Both the position numbers and the translations under genes were made by a program. Under the pieces are notes generated by a model. The model saw only the letters and a program-made list of their open reading frames with translations. It made no database searches and was not told the DNA's origin. This document shows, in pieces, positions 11,831 through 23,090 of a stretch of DNA of 64,000 nt; the first letter of the stretch is position 1, and the number at the start of each line of letters is the position of its first letter. Source of the stretch: Manduca sexta. Its lineage: Eukaryota > Arthropoda > Insecta > Lepidoptera > Sphingidae. The stretch is taken from NCBI RefSeq assembly GCF_014839805.1, contig NC_051134.1:13733170-13797169 (forward strand), written 5' to 3'.

Positions 11831-12583
11831 TTTTTTATTGGCCTAATCCTTTCAAGAAATCATGTATCAATTAAATAAAATCGTTTTTTTTTTGTTCGCG
11901 CTTTCGAATGATGATATCATAATAGCAGTGTTCAGATTCTTATTTGTCGTTTTTAAAACGTATAAAATCTACATAATAGTGCGTAACATATATATGCTTA
12001 TTACAGTATATTATACGTTTGCGACTGTAACAGTGGAATTATAAAAAGAAAGTCTATTAATCCCTCTTTTTGCTACACCAGCAAAAATATTTCCGTAATA
12101 ATACGGGCGATTAAAATTAAAGTAATGCTACAGTTATGATTTAAATGACCGGTTACACTTGATACCTACCGTAGATTTGTTTCCGTGTTAGATACTGCTT
12201 ATAATTAAAAAAGGAGGGATTTATTGTTAAGTTTGTATAAAATATAAAGAAATTAATAATTTTGAATTGTTAACACTATATTTTTATTCATGTTGTGGAA
12301 AAAGTTTAATATGATACGATGTTTTTTGATGTAGAGCTTTTAAAAGGTTTAGTATAAAAGCAAATCCATCAGGAATTTATCAAGCGAGATAGACTTATGG
12401 CTGAAGGGATTAAGGAGAGGTCAAAAATCGACTTAAGTTGAATTCGCACATACGCTGATTTAGCAATTTAACAAAATAGGATGAGAGGACCCTGCAGTTG
12501 TAAACTACTTTATTTTATTCTGTGAACTAAAAAATAAATTAGAAAAAAATAGCTCTTAAGCTAAAAAATAATACGTATAAGTT
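11831..12583. other. Stretch without recognised features
   Basis: AT-rich sequence. A 60-codon plus frame (11862-12044) is hydrophobic and AT-driven, with no recognisable family. Confidence 0.5.
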
Positions 12584-12918
12584 CTCTACGTAGAGTCTGA
12601 ATAACAATAGTTATCGCTGAGACTCCAGCAAATGTATTATCACGCAATAGAGTGAGTGGGGTGATCACGTGCCAAGCAAATGAAGTACCCGGAGTAAGAG
12701 AAACTAGCCAGTGGGTCACTTAATGGTGAATGCTCCTCACTCATAAACCTCAAGAATGACAGGAATCGTCGCTACGGGTTGCTGACCTAAATATAAGAGA
12801 ATATATATTGGGATGGAGAACTGCAAAGTAACAATCACATCACTTAGCGAGACAGTGAAACTATTTGAAGTAAAATGCGGTTGCTCTCGTTAGACTCTAC
12901 TGGGCACAAAGTAGAGTC
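12584..12918. repeat. Segment bounded by GTAGAGTC palindromes; possible mobile element remnant
   Basis: It begins with the perfect 12-bp palindrome CTCTACGTAGAG (12584-12595). It ends with a hairpin: GACTCTACT at 12893-12901 and AGTAGAGTC at 12910-12918, a 9-bp stem with an 8-base loop. GTAGAGTC near both ends gives the segment a bounded look. The interior is more balanced in composition than its flanks and resembles dispersed lepidopteran repeats I have seen, but I cannot name a family and no target duplication was found. Confidence 0.35.
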
Positions 12919-13720
12919 ACTATTGCATCGGTAAGGTAACACAAACGGATGTCGCAAAAACGGTATCGTTGTAATTTGTTTTTCATTTCAAACATGAGTA
13001 TCAAGATAAATTGATCTATGAGTGTGTCTAATGTCTGGCTTATGGGATTGCTATAAATAGCGGTTTTGCAAATAACTGGACTGACGCCGGCCGCGGCCGT
13101 CTCGAGACGTGTACTCTGGAAATGCGTCACAGATTATTGGAGCGTAGAAAGGACTTTGTCGATGGTGGTCTATTGTTGCGTTTGTAGATTATGGTTAATA
13201 GATGTCATTAATCTAATCGCGGATGGAAATGTCAAAGGTATCGGGAACTACGAACGACGTTAATTAAGTTAAAGGAAAAGGTGTGTTTTTAATGATCACT
13301 GCCAGCCTCTAGCTTTCACGATATAAGAACTGAAACGCATCAACTAGTGGGCCTAGTTTAGTCAAACTGTGCATGATATAAATACTAAAGCGTTACATAA
13401 GACATTTTCCTTAAGTGGAATATGACTGCCGTTAAACATATGTTAATTATAAGCATTAATACTATGCAAGTTGTTATTCTTTTGTTTTTGTAATCTGTAA
13501 ACTATTTAGCTTCCAAAAAGTAAATAAAACATATCTAAGCAACAATATACCAAAAATAGTACGAAAAAAATAATAATATTATATGAAAGAAACATAACGG
13601 TAAATTCACACGTCATTTTTCAAATTCACAAACTCCTTTCACTTACACATTACATTTTTAATGATACGAACTGTATGTCGCCACGACAAACAAACATTAC
13701 ATAAACCGGAACAATTAGAA
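12919..13720. other. Stretch without recognised features
   Basis: Mixed composition with a small CpG cluster near 13080-13110 (GCCGGCCGCGGCCGTCTCGAGA). Two opposite short frames overlap there (12897-13130 minus and 13066-13263 plus) without recognisable content. Confidence 0.4.
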
Positions 13721-13724
13721 CAAA

Positions 13725-14045
13725 GCAATGGCGCATCTGCGATGACGTAACCACGTTACTCTATGCGTATTCTTCGGGCCGGCTCACATTGTTGGCTGCT
13801 TATGTAAGTTGGAGCGTCTCCACTTTCGAATCAAGTTTATTGACACGGCAAGCTCGACAAATGCCCGACGCCCGCCCGTTTCACAGTTACATCGGCGCGG
13901 CTTCGCTTTGATTGTTGTGCGGTGTGCCGAGTTACCGGCCGACTGCTAGGCACCGGCGCAGTGGCACCGCGGTACTGGCCCTACGGCCGCCAATGCGTGA
14001 TCTTGTTCCGAACGCAGCGTTCGTTTCTACCGTTTGACGTTTGTT
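13725..14045. other. CpG-rich, repeat-free island
   Basis: Dense in CpG and GGCC/GCCG words (for example CGGCCGACTGCTAGGCACCG around 13937-13956), sharply different from the AT-rich DNA on both sides. No open frame of note and no known repeat. A candidate conserved regulatory element or untranslated exon. Confidence 0.4.
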
Positions 14046-15076
14046 TGAACTAATTAGTGGAGCCTCTGTTAGCCGAAATGTTTATATATCTATAAATCTC
14101 TGGCTATATTGATAATGTTTGAGTTACACTCCCGGAATATTGCTTTAAAGATATAAAACAATACTGCAATCTTATTTTTTATTTTATTTATAAATAGCAT
14201 AATTGTATTTATTGTACAAGTTTTATAAGACCGAGGAGAATAAGTCATGAAAGTCAATATGTTGCCATATGCCTACGTTACGTATGCATTGAACAATGAA
14301 AAGACAATCTAAAATTTTAATCGACAGCAATTTTGATTACACGGTTACTCAGGCACGACCAATTATTTGAGTACAAAATTCGCTGAGTAGCACCGACAAC
14401 CAAATCGAAATAACAGATTTATATCAGTAAAAAATCGTTTCGAGCATTGTAGTTTTATATAATCGTAATTCATCCACTAAATAAGAGTGGCAAGGTGCTG
14501 GCAATTGTTTTGAACGAGCCTGTATATTAAAGGTTGCGCTCAGGTTCAAAATAGAGTCATTAATCACTTCAACGGCAAACAGAAACTGTTAATAAATTAA
14601 TTCTCTAACAATTTATATACTTGTATTGAGATGTTTTATGTTAATTTTATGTATGGCCCGCCCCCAAGTGTATTAATTCACGAGATTTGCCTCTGAAGCG
14701 CACTCATTAAGTTTTTATTGGCAATAAATCTAATAGCATAAATGGTTTTGTCGTTCACAATTGCAGTTTGCTAAACGCTAACTAATCGCGGCTTGAATCT
14801 CTAATCTCCTTGCTTCAGTCGGAGCTTCTTGGCTTGCCGTTTATATACCACGAACTTAGACATTCAATGCAGTCCGAATATCTACGAAACCATGAATTGT
14901 ACTATTTCTCAATTGATATCATAATATTATTAATACTCTCATAATTATTAAGTAAATGGTTATTGAAGTCCGATCTAATAACTATTATGTAGTGGCAACT
15001 GTTGATGTTCCTAAGGATAAAAATGTTACCTGTTGGATTTATTAGGTCAGCATACCTAACAATAAATTCTGTTAAT
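14046..15076. other. Stretch without recognised features
   Basis: AT-rich. No coding, RNA or recognised repeat signature. Confidence 0.5.
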
Positions 15077-15159
15077 TCAATATTTTTTATTGATAAATTT
15101 ATATAATTATTATTATCATCAGCCGCAGGATGTTCAGCTGAACATGGGCCTTCCTCAAA
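15077..15159 (-). repeat. First unit of a tandem duplication carrying an RTE LINE 3' tip
   Basis: The unit begins TCAATATTTTTTATTG, contains a TTATTATTATCATC tail and CAGCCGCAGGATG, and ends CTTCCTCAAA. The next unit (15160-15238) has the same layout: TCAATATTCTTTATTG, a CATCATCATCATC tail, CAGCCGCAAGAT and CTCCCTCAAAA. The duplication therefore includes DNA outside the LINE tail, so it arose after insertion. Confidence 0.65.
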
Positions 15160-15495
15160 TCAATATTCTTTATTGCTAAAATACATCATCATCATCAGCC
15201 GCAAGATATCAACTGCTGAAAATGGAACTCCCTCAAAAATTTCCAGATCGACCTATTGGAAGCGAACCGCATCAGCAACCTCCTACGACTTTTATTGGGT
15301 CATCTGTCCGCCTCGTGGGTGGACGTCCGACGCTGTACTTGCCTGTACGTGGCCTGCACTCCAGAACCTTCGTGCCCCATCGGGCATCAGTTCTGCGAGT
15401 TATGTGCCCACTGCCACTTCAGCTTGCTAGTCCAATGGGCTATGTCGGCGACTTTAGTTCTACGAATCTCCTCATTTCTGAGTAATTCTCATAGT
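15160..15495 (-). pseudogene. Decayed 3' end of an RTE-type LINE, best-preserved copy
   Basis: The minus-strand conceptual translation includes LECRPRTGKYSVGRPPTR followed by RTDDPIKVVGG. This corresponds to the C-terminal tail of RTE-clade LINE polyproteins, usually VLEWRPRTGKRSVGRPPTRW. Upstream on the same strand are the NEEIRR-like and RRTDARWGTK segments, separated by stops and frame changes. The 3' end is the CAT/GAT-rich tail at 15183-15196, followed by the SINE-free duplication unit. It is non-functional. Three open frames on the plus strand (15173-15510) are antisense shadows of it. Confidence 0.85.
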
Positions 15496-18083
15496 CCTCT
15501 CCATAGCTAAAATCCATAAATAAAGCCGGATTCTAAATTAAAATTTGATTGTAGATATTTCATCACTAATGCGCTTTAGAGACTTAGATTAGAAATCATG
15601 CAATATTTGTTTTCCAAGTCAAATTATTTTCAACATTATTTCAAATGCTTAAGACTCAAAACCTAAATGTAAATATATTATGTACGTACAAAATTACGGT
15701 AATAAGATTCGTCGTTTATAGACAGTTCTTGTTTTAAATAACTGTTTACAAGTATACAAGTTTTCATGAGGCCGGGCCGCAAAGTGCACTCATAATGTTT
15801 ATATGTTCATTGTTCCTTATCGCGCATGTAATAAACATTTAATTTGCAAGGTTTTCGTCTTAATTAAATTAAATGAATTGCAAATGTAATTAGGAAAAAT
15901 ATTTTGTTAACAATATCTGAATTATTAAGGTATAAATATGTTAGTTAAAACTTACGTCAATAATGCTCGAGATAAAATATGATATAGCAAATAGAAAATA
16001 TTCAATACATACAATATATTACAAGGAGGTTGAAGGTTGAAGGAGTAGCGCGGGTATTAGGGAATTATGCCATAAAATGTACAGTTTGTAAGTGGGGGTT
16101 ATATCTCAAATGATTTAATTGTTTTTTTTTTTTATTTAGAAAAAGCTACATAATCAGTAATAAGGTATCCCATCACAAAGCTTATTACTCTTAATCAAAT
16201 GAATATAACAGAATCTGCACACGTTAACGCATGTATAAATACTTAATAATATTCAGAAGCAATTGTTTTTATTAAAAATACAAAAGCTAACATACACTTT
16301 GTATTGGCTAAGTGATTCCGCTTATCATTGCAGTGGAGATAATATACTCGTGAATACACTCGCAGACAAATGAATCGAAGCAGTTGCAATAAACTAGTAA
16401 AATACTCATATATACTTATATTTATTAAATCTATCTATTGAATAATTTTTAATAAAAGCTATGTCATTACAGAATAGATTTTATAATAAAGGTAAAAACA
16501 TTACATAAAACTACGTAGACTGCATCGCACGGCATCGCCATGTCCTAATTATTATGTTGCAAGACAATTAATAAGGAGAGTAAGAATAACCGTGAGGGAT
16601 ATATTTCTCTTACAAGAGAGTTAGTAAATTAATACCATATTTTTTTTACATTTTCATACATTGATTTGGTAAACCGTGAAACCAATGAAATTAACAGACA
16701 CCATGAAACATAACATATAATTTCTCATTATAATTTGAGCATTTTATTGCCATCAATAAGCGTGTAATTAATCGTGCTGTATAGTGGTGCTATTATTTAT
16801 GGATAAGTGTAACACTCACTACGAAGCCAAGGACCTGCTCAGTGTCATTAGATTTTATTAAAAAAGGTACTAGATGCACGATTTATTTGTCCGCAAATAG
16901 GTATGTAGATATCACAGCGAGTTTCTGAGCTAGAGGCATGTTTATAAAATGGACTGTAATCGTTAGTCACCGACATCGAAACACGTACACGAGTGAAATC
17001 AAATAGAAATGACACGATTTTATATATAATATGAATACTTGAACATCAATTAAATATATGCGATCGCAACAATCAATCATTGTACTTTCTCCCATTCAGC
17101 ACGTACGACGGTCTGATATCTAATGTAGTTTGGTGTATAGTAGGATTTTTAGTTTATCACCCAATCTTTTACTTATTCTATTAACTATGCTGACTAAACA
17201 ATGGTTAGCTGAAACCGTCTCGCAAATTGCAAATAATGCAAAAAGAGTATCGACACTAAGGCTAATGAATGTCACATCTGTACGCATGTCGCTGGTATAA
17301 TCATTGATATGATCTCGAAAGCGTACCGAGCGTGTAGGCATTTACATAGATCGCGCCCACTCCAGCGCGATTTTTACTCAGATACCGACGGGTATTACGC
17401 GGCCGATTTGACATGTTAATAGAATGTGAGACAATACTGTAAGGAATGATGCTCCTTAAGTTGGCGGTTGATTTCACCGGCGAGACAGGATTCAGAACCG
17501 GAATGCCGTGGCGTATGTACGGCGGAGGTTAATAAAGCGCGCACTTGCTCGCTACTTTATTGCTTTTTGTGGTCATAAATAAAAACGCTCTCGACAACAA
17601 AACAATTTATCGAAACTGTCAACTGCGTATGAGAATCATCGGTGTTGTAATTTAAATACATGTGCTCTAACTTCGAAAGTAATTACTGTTGCGTTTATAT
17701 GCTACAGATTATAATTTCACAAATGATCTATTTTTAATAGGAATACAATTTCGTATAATAAGTAAAAATATTCTTTTTTCGAAGTTTACTTAATAGATCA
17801 TCTTGTGTATATAATGATTGTATCTGTAAACGAGAATATTAATTTTATTAGAAAATTATTTATCAATTTTTCTTTTTTATACCAAATACCTACATCATGA
17901 TAGAGAAAGTTGGGATATCCTAAGATAGCGACTCTATCTTTATGGGAGTAATAACTACAATACATTACGCGAAATAATTTCATATTTTAACCCGTATATA
18001 ATTTTTAATGAAAAACAATTATAATTTAAAAGTAATAAGATGATAGAAAACGCTGGCGTTATGATATCGTCCTCTTTGCCTAC
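15496..18083. other. Long non-coding stretch with one CpG-rich patch
   Basis: AT-rich, including a 12-T run at 16122-16133. A patch at 17330-17545 is CpG-richer and may be regulatory. Minus frames at 17120-17341 and 17798-17983 are short and unrecognised. No repeat family member was recognised. Confidence 0.45.
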
Positions 18084-18157
18084 GGGCTCGTAGCGTCCGT
18101 AGGCGGCCGCGTCACAGTGACGTCACCGCCCTACGCGCGCTACGTAGCTACGAGCCC
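18084..18157. promoter_or_regulatory. Imperfect 74-bp inverted repeat with a central CRE-like TGACGTCA
   Basis: The outer arms are perfect: GGGCTCGTAGC (18084-18094) and GCTACGAGCCC (18147-18157). Inner arms GTAGGCGG (18100-18107) and CCGCCCTAC (18127-18134) pair with one bulge. Between them lie GTCACAGTGAC (18111-18121) and the perfect palindrome TGACGTCA (18118-18125), the consensus for CREB/ATF bZIP proteins. The block is very GC-rich in AT-rich DNA. It could be a regulatory palindrome or the remnant of a very short inverted-repeat transposon. Binding is inferred only from the motif. Confidence 0.45.
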
Positions 18158-19152
18158 ACACAGTACGAACCCACGCGACCCAACGCGCCCACTGAAATAT
18201 ATTTCATAAAATGATTCTATAATCCCTAGAGAGTTCAATGCTTATAAATATCATAATTTGTGAAAAACTCGTAGAACGGATTATACGGGTAACATAACGT
18301 TGTTATGTCTAAATTCTTTATACATCGCAATTGGAGTGAAATATTGACGTATTCTTTATTAAGCCAAAGACTAGTTTCAAAAGAGAAATAATATTATGTT
18401 TGCTGAAACTGTGCCTTGTGAAGTACATGGTATTACAGAAAGAAAGTATAATCGGAATCTTAATATACATAGATTTTTATAATATAGTATTCAGTAGAAA
18501 TGCAGAAAGTTGATTAGTTATGTGGAGTTAGTTACTTTTGTGTACTAATTGGAAGTATTTTTAGATTTTTCGAAGAACAAAATCGAGGAATCCAATTTAC
18601 TGAATAATTCTCATAACATACCAAGTACCTACAATATACTTCGCAATACACCGAAATTAATTTGTGTTTTATCGTATTGTAATAGTTATTACTGAAATGT
18701 AATATATTTATCACAATAAAAAGATCTTTGTGTCGAAAGTAGTTTACTTGTAATTAAATAGAAAATTATAGAAAAAAATCAGGTCTTTTAGTTCTCTTTT
18801 AATATATTTTTCCATTTAACTTAAAGTACGTGAAACCTACATTTTAATTTTAAATTAAGTGGCTGTTTTCCGAAAGTAACTGTTAGTAACCTAATTATGT
18901 AGTACTTTTGCTAAACAAGTAAAAATACAACTGCTCTATTTATTAATAGTTTTTTTATTTTTTTCTATCTTTTTAATGTAACTTATTTAATAAAAATAAG
19001 TCAAAAAGATTTGCGATGGTTCATTGCGAATAAAAAAGTATTTGTTGCGGGGTCATATATTGTGATAATTTAGCTTTAGTTGTATACAGTTATCAGTGGC
19101 GAAGGGTGGAATTTATCGAAATAGAACCTGACACAATATATAAGTACTAATC
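18158..19152. other. Stretch without recognised features
   Basis: Very AT-rich. One 60-codon minus frame (18532-18714) is of chance length. Confidence 0.55.
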
Positions 19153-19164
19153 ATATGCGCAAAT

Positions 19165-19491
19165 AATAATAATATCAACCCTGTATTATATATACTGTCC
19201 CACTGCTGGGCACGGGTCAACTCTACTGCTGAGAGGGAATAGGCCTTAGTCTACCAGGCTGGCCTAGTGCGGATTGGTAGACTTCACACACCTTCGAAAT
19301 TCTTATAGAGAACTTCTCAGGTGTGTAGGTTTCCTCACGATGTTTTCCTTCACCGTTTAAGCAAGCTATAATTCACAAAGAACACACACATAATTTAAAA
19401 AAAGTTAGAGGTGTGTGCCCTTGGGTTTTGAATCTGCGGACGTTCGTCTCGGCAGTCCGTTCCACCAACACCAACTAGGCTATCGCCACTT
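19165..19491 (-). mobile_element. tRNA-derived SINE, family B, full length with target duplication
   Basis: On the minus strand the head contains the A box TAGCCTAGTTG (19472-19482), an exact match to the polymerase III consensus, and the B box AGATTCAAAACC (19424-19435). The family body follows: GGGCACACACCTC, GTGTGTGTTCTTTGTGAATTA, GGTGAAGGAAAACATCGTGA, and ACCAATCCGCACTAGGCCAG near the end, then an ATT-rich tail. A 12-bp target duplication, ATATGC(G/A)CAAAT, flanks it at 19153-19164 and 19492-19503 with one mismatch. This is the best-defined insertion in the window and implies target-primed reverse transcription by a partner LINE. Confidence 0.9.
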
Positions 19492-19503
19492 ATATGCACA
19501 AAT

Positions 19504-19988
19504 GAGATCCGCCATGGATCCTAATGATAATTAGATTTTACATAAATTACGAAAGGGAAGCCGACAGGAATCGGATTATATGGACTTCGCCAATGACAAG
19601 TATACATACAAATAGAGCGACAGCGTCCGAAATTTGGTACCGATAAAATAATTGCGATTGGTCTCATGGTATCCTTATTTTTATACCATGTATGTAGTCC
19701 ATTTGTCAACAAATAAGAGGCGATGTTACCATGAGGAGTCGGTAGAATAATAAAATCATCCCTTCTCTATCTACGTTTATTTATGCACTTGGCTTAGGGT
19801 ATAACAATAATTATAAAAAAATTAAAACTGCTTTGTATTGATAAAATGATTAGTTTTACTTGTATATTTGATCAGATTATACTTGATAATTTTATCCTGA
19901 TATAAAAAAAAAATTGTCCTAACTCATCTACCTTCGACTGACAGATAGGTAATATACTAAATACCATTATAAAATGTTTGTTGTTTAA
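19504..19988. other. Stretch without recognised features
   Basis: AT-rich host DNA between the SINE and the Helitron. The 63-codon minus frame at 19521-19712 has no recognised content. Confidence 0.5.
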
Positions 19989-20476
19989 TCTATATATATA
20001 AAAATGAATTGCTGTTCGTTAGTCTCGCTAAAACTCGAGAACGGCTGAACGGATTTATCTTATCTTGGTCTTGAATTATTCGTGGAGGTCTAGGGAAGGT
20101 TTAAAAGGTGAGAAAAATTCGAATAATTGCCGGGAAAATCCTCAAAACAGCATTTTTCTATTTCCCATACAAACGTTTTCTAACTAATGCGTAGAGTCAA
20201 TTTGAGCTTTATTGCTATTGTATAAAGTTCACTGTTGTCTAAGCAATGTAGGTGTGTTCCTAACATCAAAGCAGTGTGCGTTGGAGCACAGAATATAATA
20301 ATGTAATGTCGCGTTCTGAAACTCAACAAAAGTGATATCGCGGACCCGACTAAATTGAACAGTCACAAAATTTAATATATCATTAGTTATTTGGTTGGCT
20401 TCACGATATTATTTCTTTTGTTTTACTTTAAAATGCATGTTTCCGTTATGGACAATTTTTGAGCTACTTTTGCATA

Positions 20477-20974
20477 TCTATACTTATAATAAATCTGTAG
20501 AGAGGTCAATTCTGTACATGAAATATATTTCCAAAATAACTGGGGGTGATTAGGGATCGATACTGATGCCAAAAATACAATTAGTAAAATTTTTGTCTGT
20601 CTGTCTGTATAACCGTTATAGAAACAAAAACTACTCGACGGATTTTAACTTAACTTGGTACAATTATTTTTCATACTCCTGAGCTGGTTATAGTATACTT
20701 TTCATCACGCTACAATTAATAGGAGCATAGCAGTGATGGAAAATGTTGGGAAAACGGGAGAAGTTACTCCATTTTTAAGCTTCCGTCATTTCGTGTGCAA
20801 CCTTAATGGTTAAAAGTTCCTTCGATTTCACCAGGATCCCATCATCAGACCCTGACCGGACAATCGGACCACCTGCATACCACCATAAATTAAAAAAACA
20901 TCCCGACAAATTGAGCACCTTCTCCATTTTTGAAACCCGAAATCCACGCGGGCGAAGCTGCGGGCGGAAGCTAG
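20477..20974 (+). mobile_element. Inner Helitron-type 5' terminus sharing the same 3' end
   Basis: At 20477 a second Helitron-like start occurs, TCTATACTTATAATAAATC, again preceded by A. It is followed by family-typical text (GTCTGTCTGTCTGT at 20595-20608, then AAACTACTCGACGGATTTTA) and runs to the CTAG at 20971-20974. Either a younger copy inserted next to or inside the outer one and removed its 3' end, or the outer start reads through to a captured 3' end. The start is less certain than the shared 3' end. Confidence 0.65.
20595..20608 (+). repeat. Short (GTCT)n run inside the Helitron
   Basis: Three and a half GTCT units. Part of the element's conserved text, so not an independent microsatellite. 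Confidence 0.8.
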
Positions 20975-22084
20975 TATTATAATATTATTTTAGAACATTT
21001 CGCCCAAACATACGTTAGTTTAAGTGGGTCATTAATGTTATTCGGTAAACATCAAACCCGTGTGGGGTGCGCTGCTATCGAACCAATTTCAGAATTCCGG
21101 GTAATAATATGAACAGATAATTGTTTGATGTAAACATAGAGCACTATTTCCACGTATCAACGAGACTTATGTGTATGGCACTGCATCAGACTTTGTCATC
21201 ACAATATGTAGATTTTCTAACACAAAGGAATATGGTCTGATATTTTATGAAGTCAATGTAATTATTTTTCATAGTCAATGAACTTTAGGGTGTTGCTACC
21301 AATACAAACATAAACATATTTTTAGTTATATTAAGCATTGATATTTTCACCGTCATAGTATAATTGTCTCAAAGGAAATAAGGAACGTTCTCAAAAGCAT
21401 TGGTTCGTTTAATAAAATCGCCTGTGGGTCAAAAATTACAAAGTTGATACGAACGTGTAATGTAACTGTGATAACTCACAGCTGACCCCATACCCGCTAA
21501 TTTCCCCTATAAAAACGCAAAGATCAAAACAAGTACTTAGGTAATAATGGCGAAACGTCCATACTGCAGCGGCTTGCTCCGCTCACAAGCACCGTGACGG
21601 ATCGCTCGCCATGTCTTACAAATCGCCGTTTCAATTGTTGTGAACTGGTTGCGACTTAATATTTGTGTTACCAAATTTCTCTGCCCACGAACGGACTGCG
21701 TATGTACCGTAAGTGGTATGGTTCACCGAGATACAATCAAATGGATTTATGCTTACGATAATGAACTTTCTAAAACATAATTTTCGTATTGTCCCAAATA
21801 TTCGATAATTCTCATGGCCACATTAGATAGCCGATTACATTTTTGTCTAATTTTTGTTTCTGTGTATGTTTGGCACGTTTTTGTTTTTGAAACATAACGT
21901 CTTCTAAAATAAACTGATGCATATCTAACAGATTTTTACTCGACTCCATTATTAACCTGGACAGAGCATTAATAAAAAATCTTTATTAAAAAAAAACTAG
22001 TGTCAACCTGTGATTACAATGATAATACACGTCCAATCTCCCCCTAAATTATGTGTGGTACGAGATAACGCGGTGCTAGTGTAA
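20975..22084. other. Stretch without recognised features
   Basis: AT-rich, with a short CpG cluster around 21565-21620. No gene, RNA or recognised repeat. Confidence 0.5.
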
Positions 22085-23090
22085 ATATTTCCCGTGATAA
22101 ATGCTTTAGTTACCTGTCGCGACCGCGGCGCGCGTTTCGATAATAACCGTGATATTGCGATGATACAAACTGGAAAAACTCGTTCGGCTGATGTCGATAT
22201 CCTTACAGGTCCACGAGTCGACGATCACCGGCCCGACCGGTTCTCACTGATCAAGGTTCGTTACGCGCTTCGCGTGAGATTTATGGACCTAGAATCGCAA
22301 ATAGCCAGCGTTGGACGACTACCGATATGTAAAAACGCTGTTCTCGTTTTTTTGCGCTGACGGTTTGCGAAGACTGTAGTGCGTTGTCAGTGAGCGGCTT
22401 TCATTCATGCCGCCCCGGGCCACGTTCCACACAAGATCTCATCTTCCAATTACCAACTGCGCTTGTGTGCGGCGCAATGCGATTTTTGTCATTGTTGCCC
22501 AATAGTATAAATGTCGCATAAAATTGTTCTTTTATCTTGCCTTACTTATTCCGACGCGTGAGAGGGTTTTGACACACGAGGCGGCTTTAACAGGACGTTG
22601 AATGGTATAGATAGCGTTTTTTATTCCACACTCCAGACTGATGTGTAAGTTAATTGTTATTTAAATTAATTTGTTTTTTCTGGATCGTCGAATTGGTCGG
22701 TTACATCACGTGTTTCATAATGTTGGACTGCAAGTTACATTGGGAGACATTAATAGGTAGCTAAACTAACCCGATGTTTTGATATTAGACGCGTCGGCTG
22801 ATTTGTTGCATTATACCGGATATCTTCAAAGGATTCTCACATGTCAGCGATGCATTGAAGGCACGTTTCGACATAAGTGAATATTTTCGAGGGCCAGTTC
22901 ATTCGGTGGAGCATTGTGCCTTGTGCCAGTATATTACACAAACAGTACCGAGCGCAATCGCTCAGCGTTTCACAATCGCGGGTTCGCCGACCGACACCAA
23001 TACCTAAATTAATTTTCTTTTTGGTCCCGCGTCACCGGCGTTCATTGTTCAATTTGTGGCTCCGACTTTAGGACTCCGATGTGCTGGTTA
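22085..23090. other. Pair of CpG-rich, repeat-free islands
   Basis: Two CpG-rich stretches, 22085-22570 and 22780-23090, separated by AT-rich DNA. The first holds an 88-codon plus frame starting at GTG (22094-22360). Within it, on the minus strand, is a 56-bp segment with splice-like edges (TTTTTCCAG before 22169 and ACAG|GTAACT at 22114). An initiator-like TCAGT occurs at 22387 without a TATA box at the usual distance. None of this is enough to call a gene. Regulatory DNA or untranslated exon sequence is the leading reading. Confidence 0.35.

Larger units (their letters stand above)
19989..20974 (+). mobile_element. Non-autonomous Helitron-type element, outer boundaries
   Basis: The left end is TCTATATATATAAAAATG preceded by host A (19988). 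The right end is GCGGGCGGAAGCTAG followed by host T (20975). TC..CTAG between A and T is the Helitron insertion signature, and both termini resemble common lepidopteran Helitrons. Next to the left end is AACTCGAGAACGGCTGAACG, another family-typical block. There is no helicase or Rep frame, so it would need enzymes supplied elsewhere. A second left terminus occurs inside at 20477, so the element is composite. Confidence 0.8.

Noticed and set aside
15173..15510. Three overlapping plus-strand frames of 84-87 codons
   Set aside because: They are antisense to the minus-strand RTE LINE remnant, whose own translation is recognisable.
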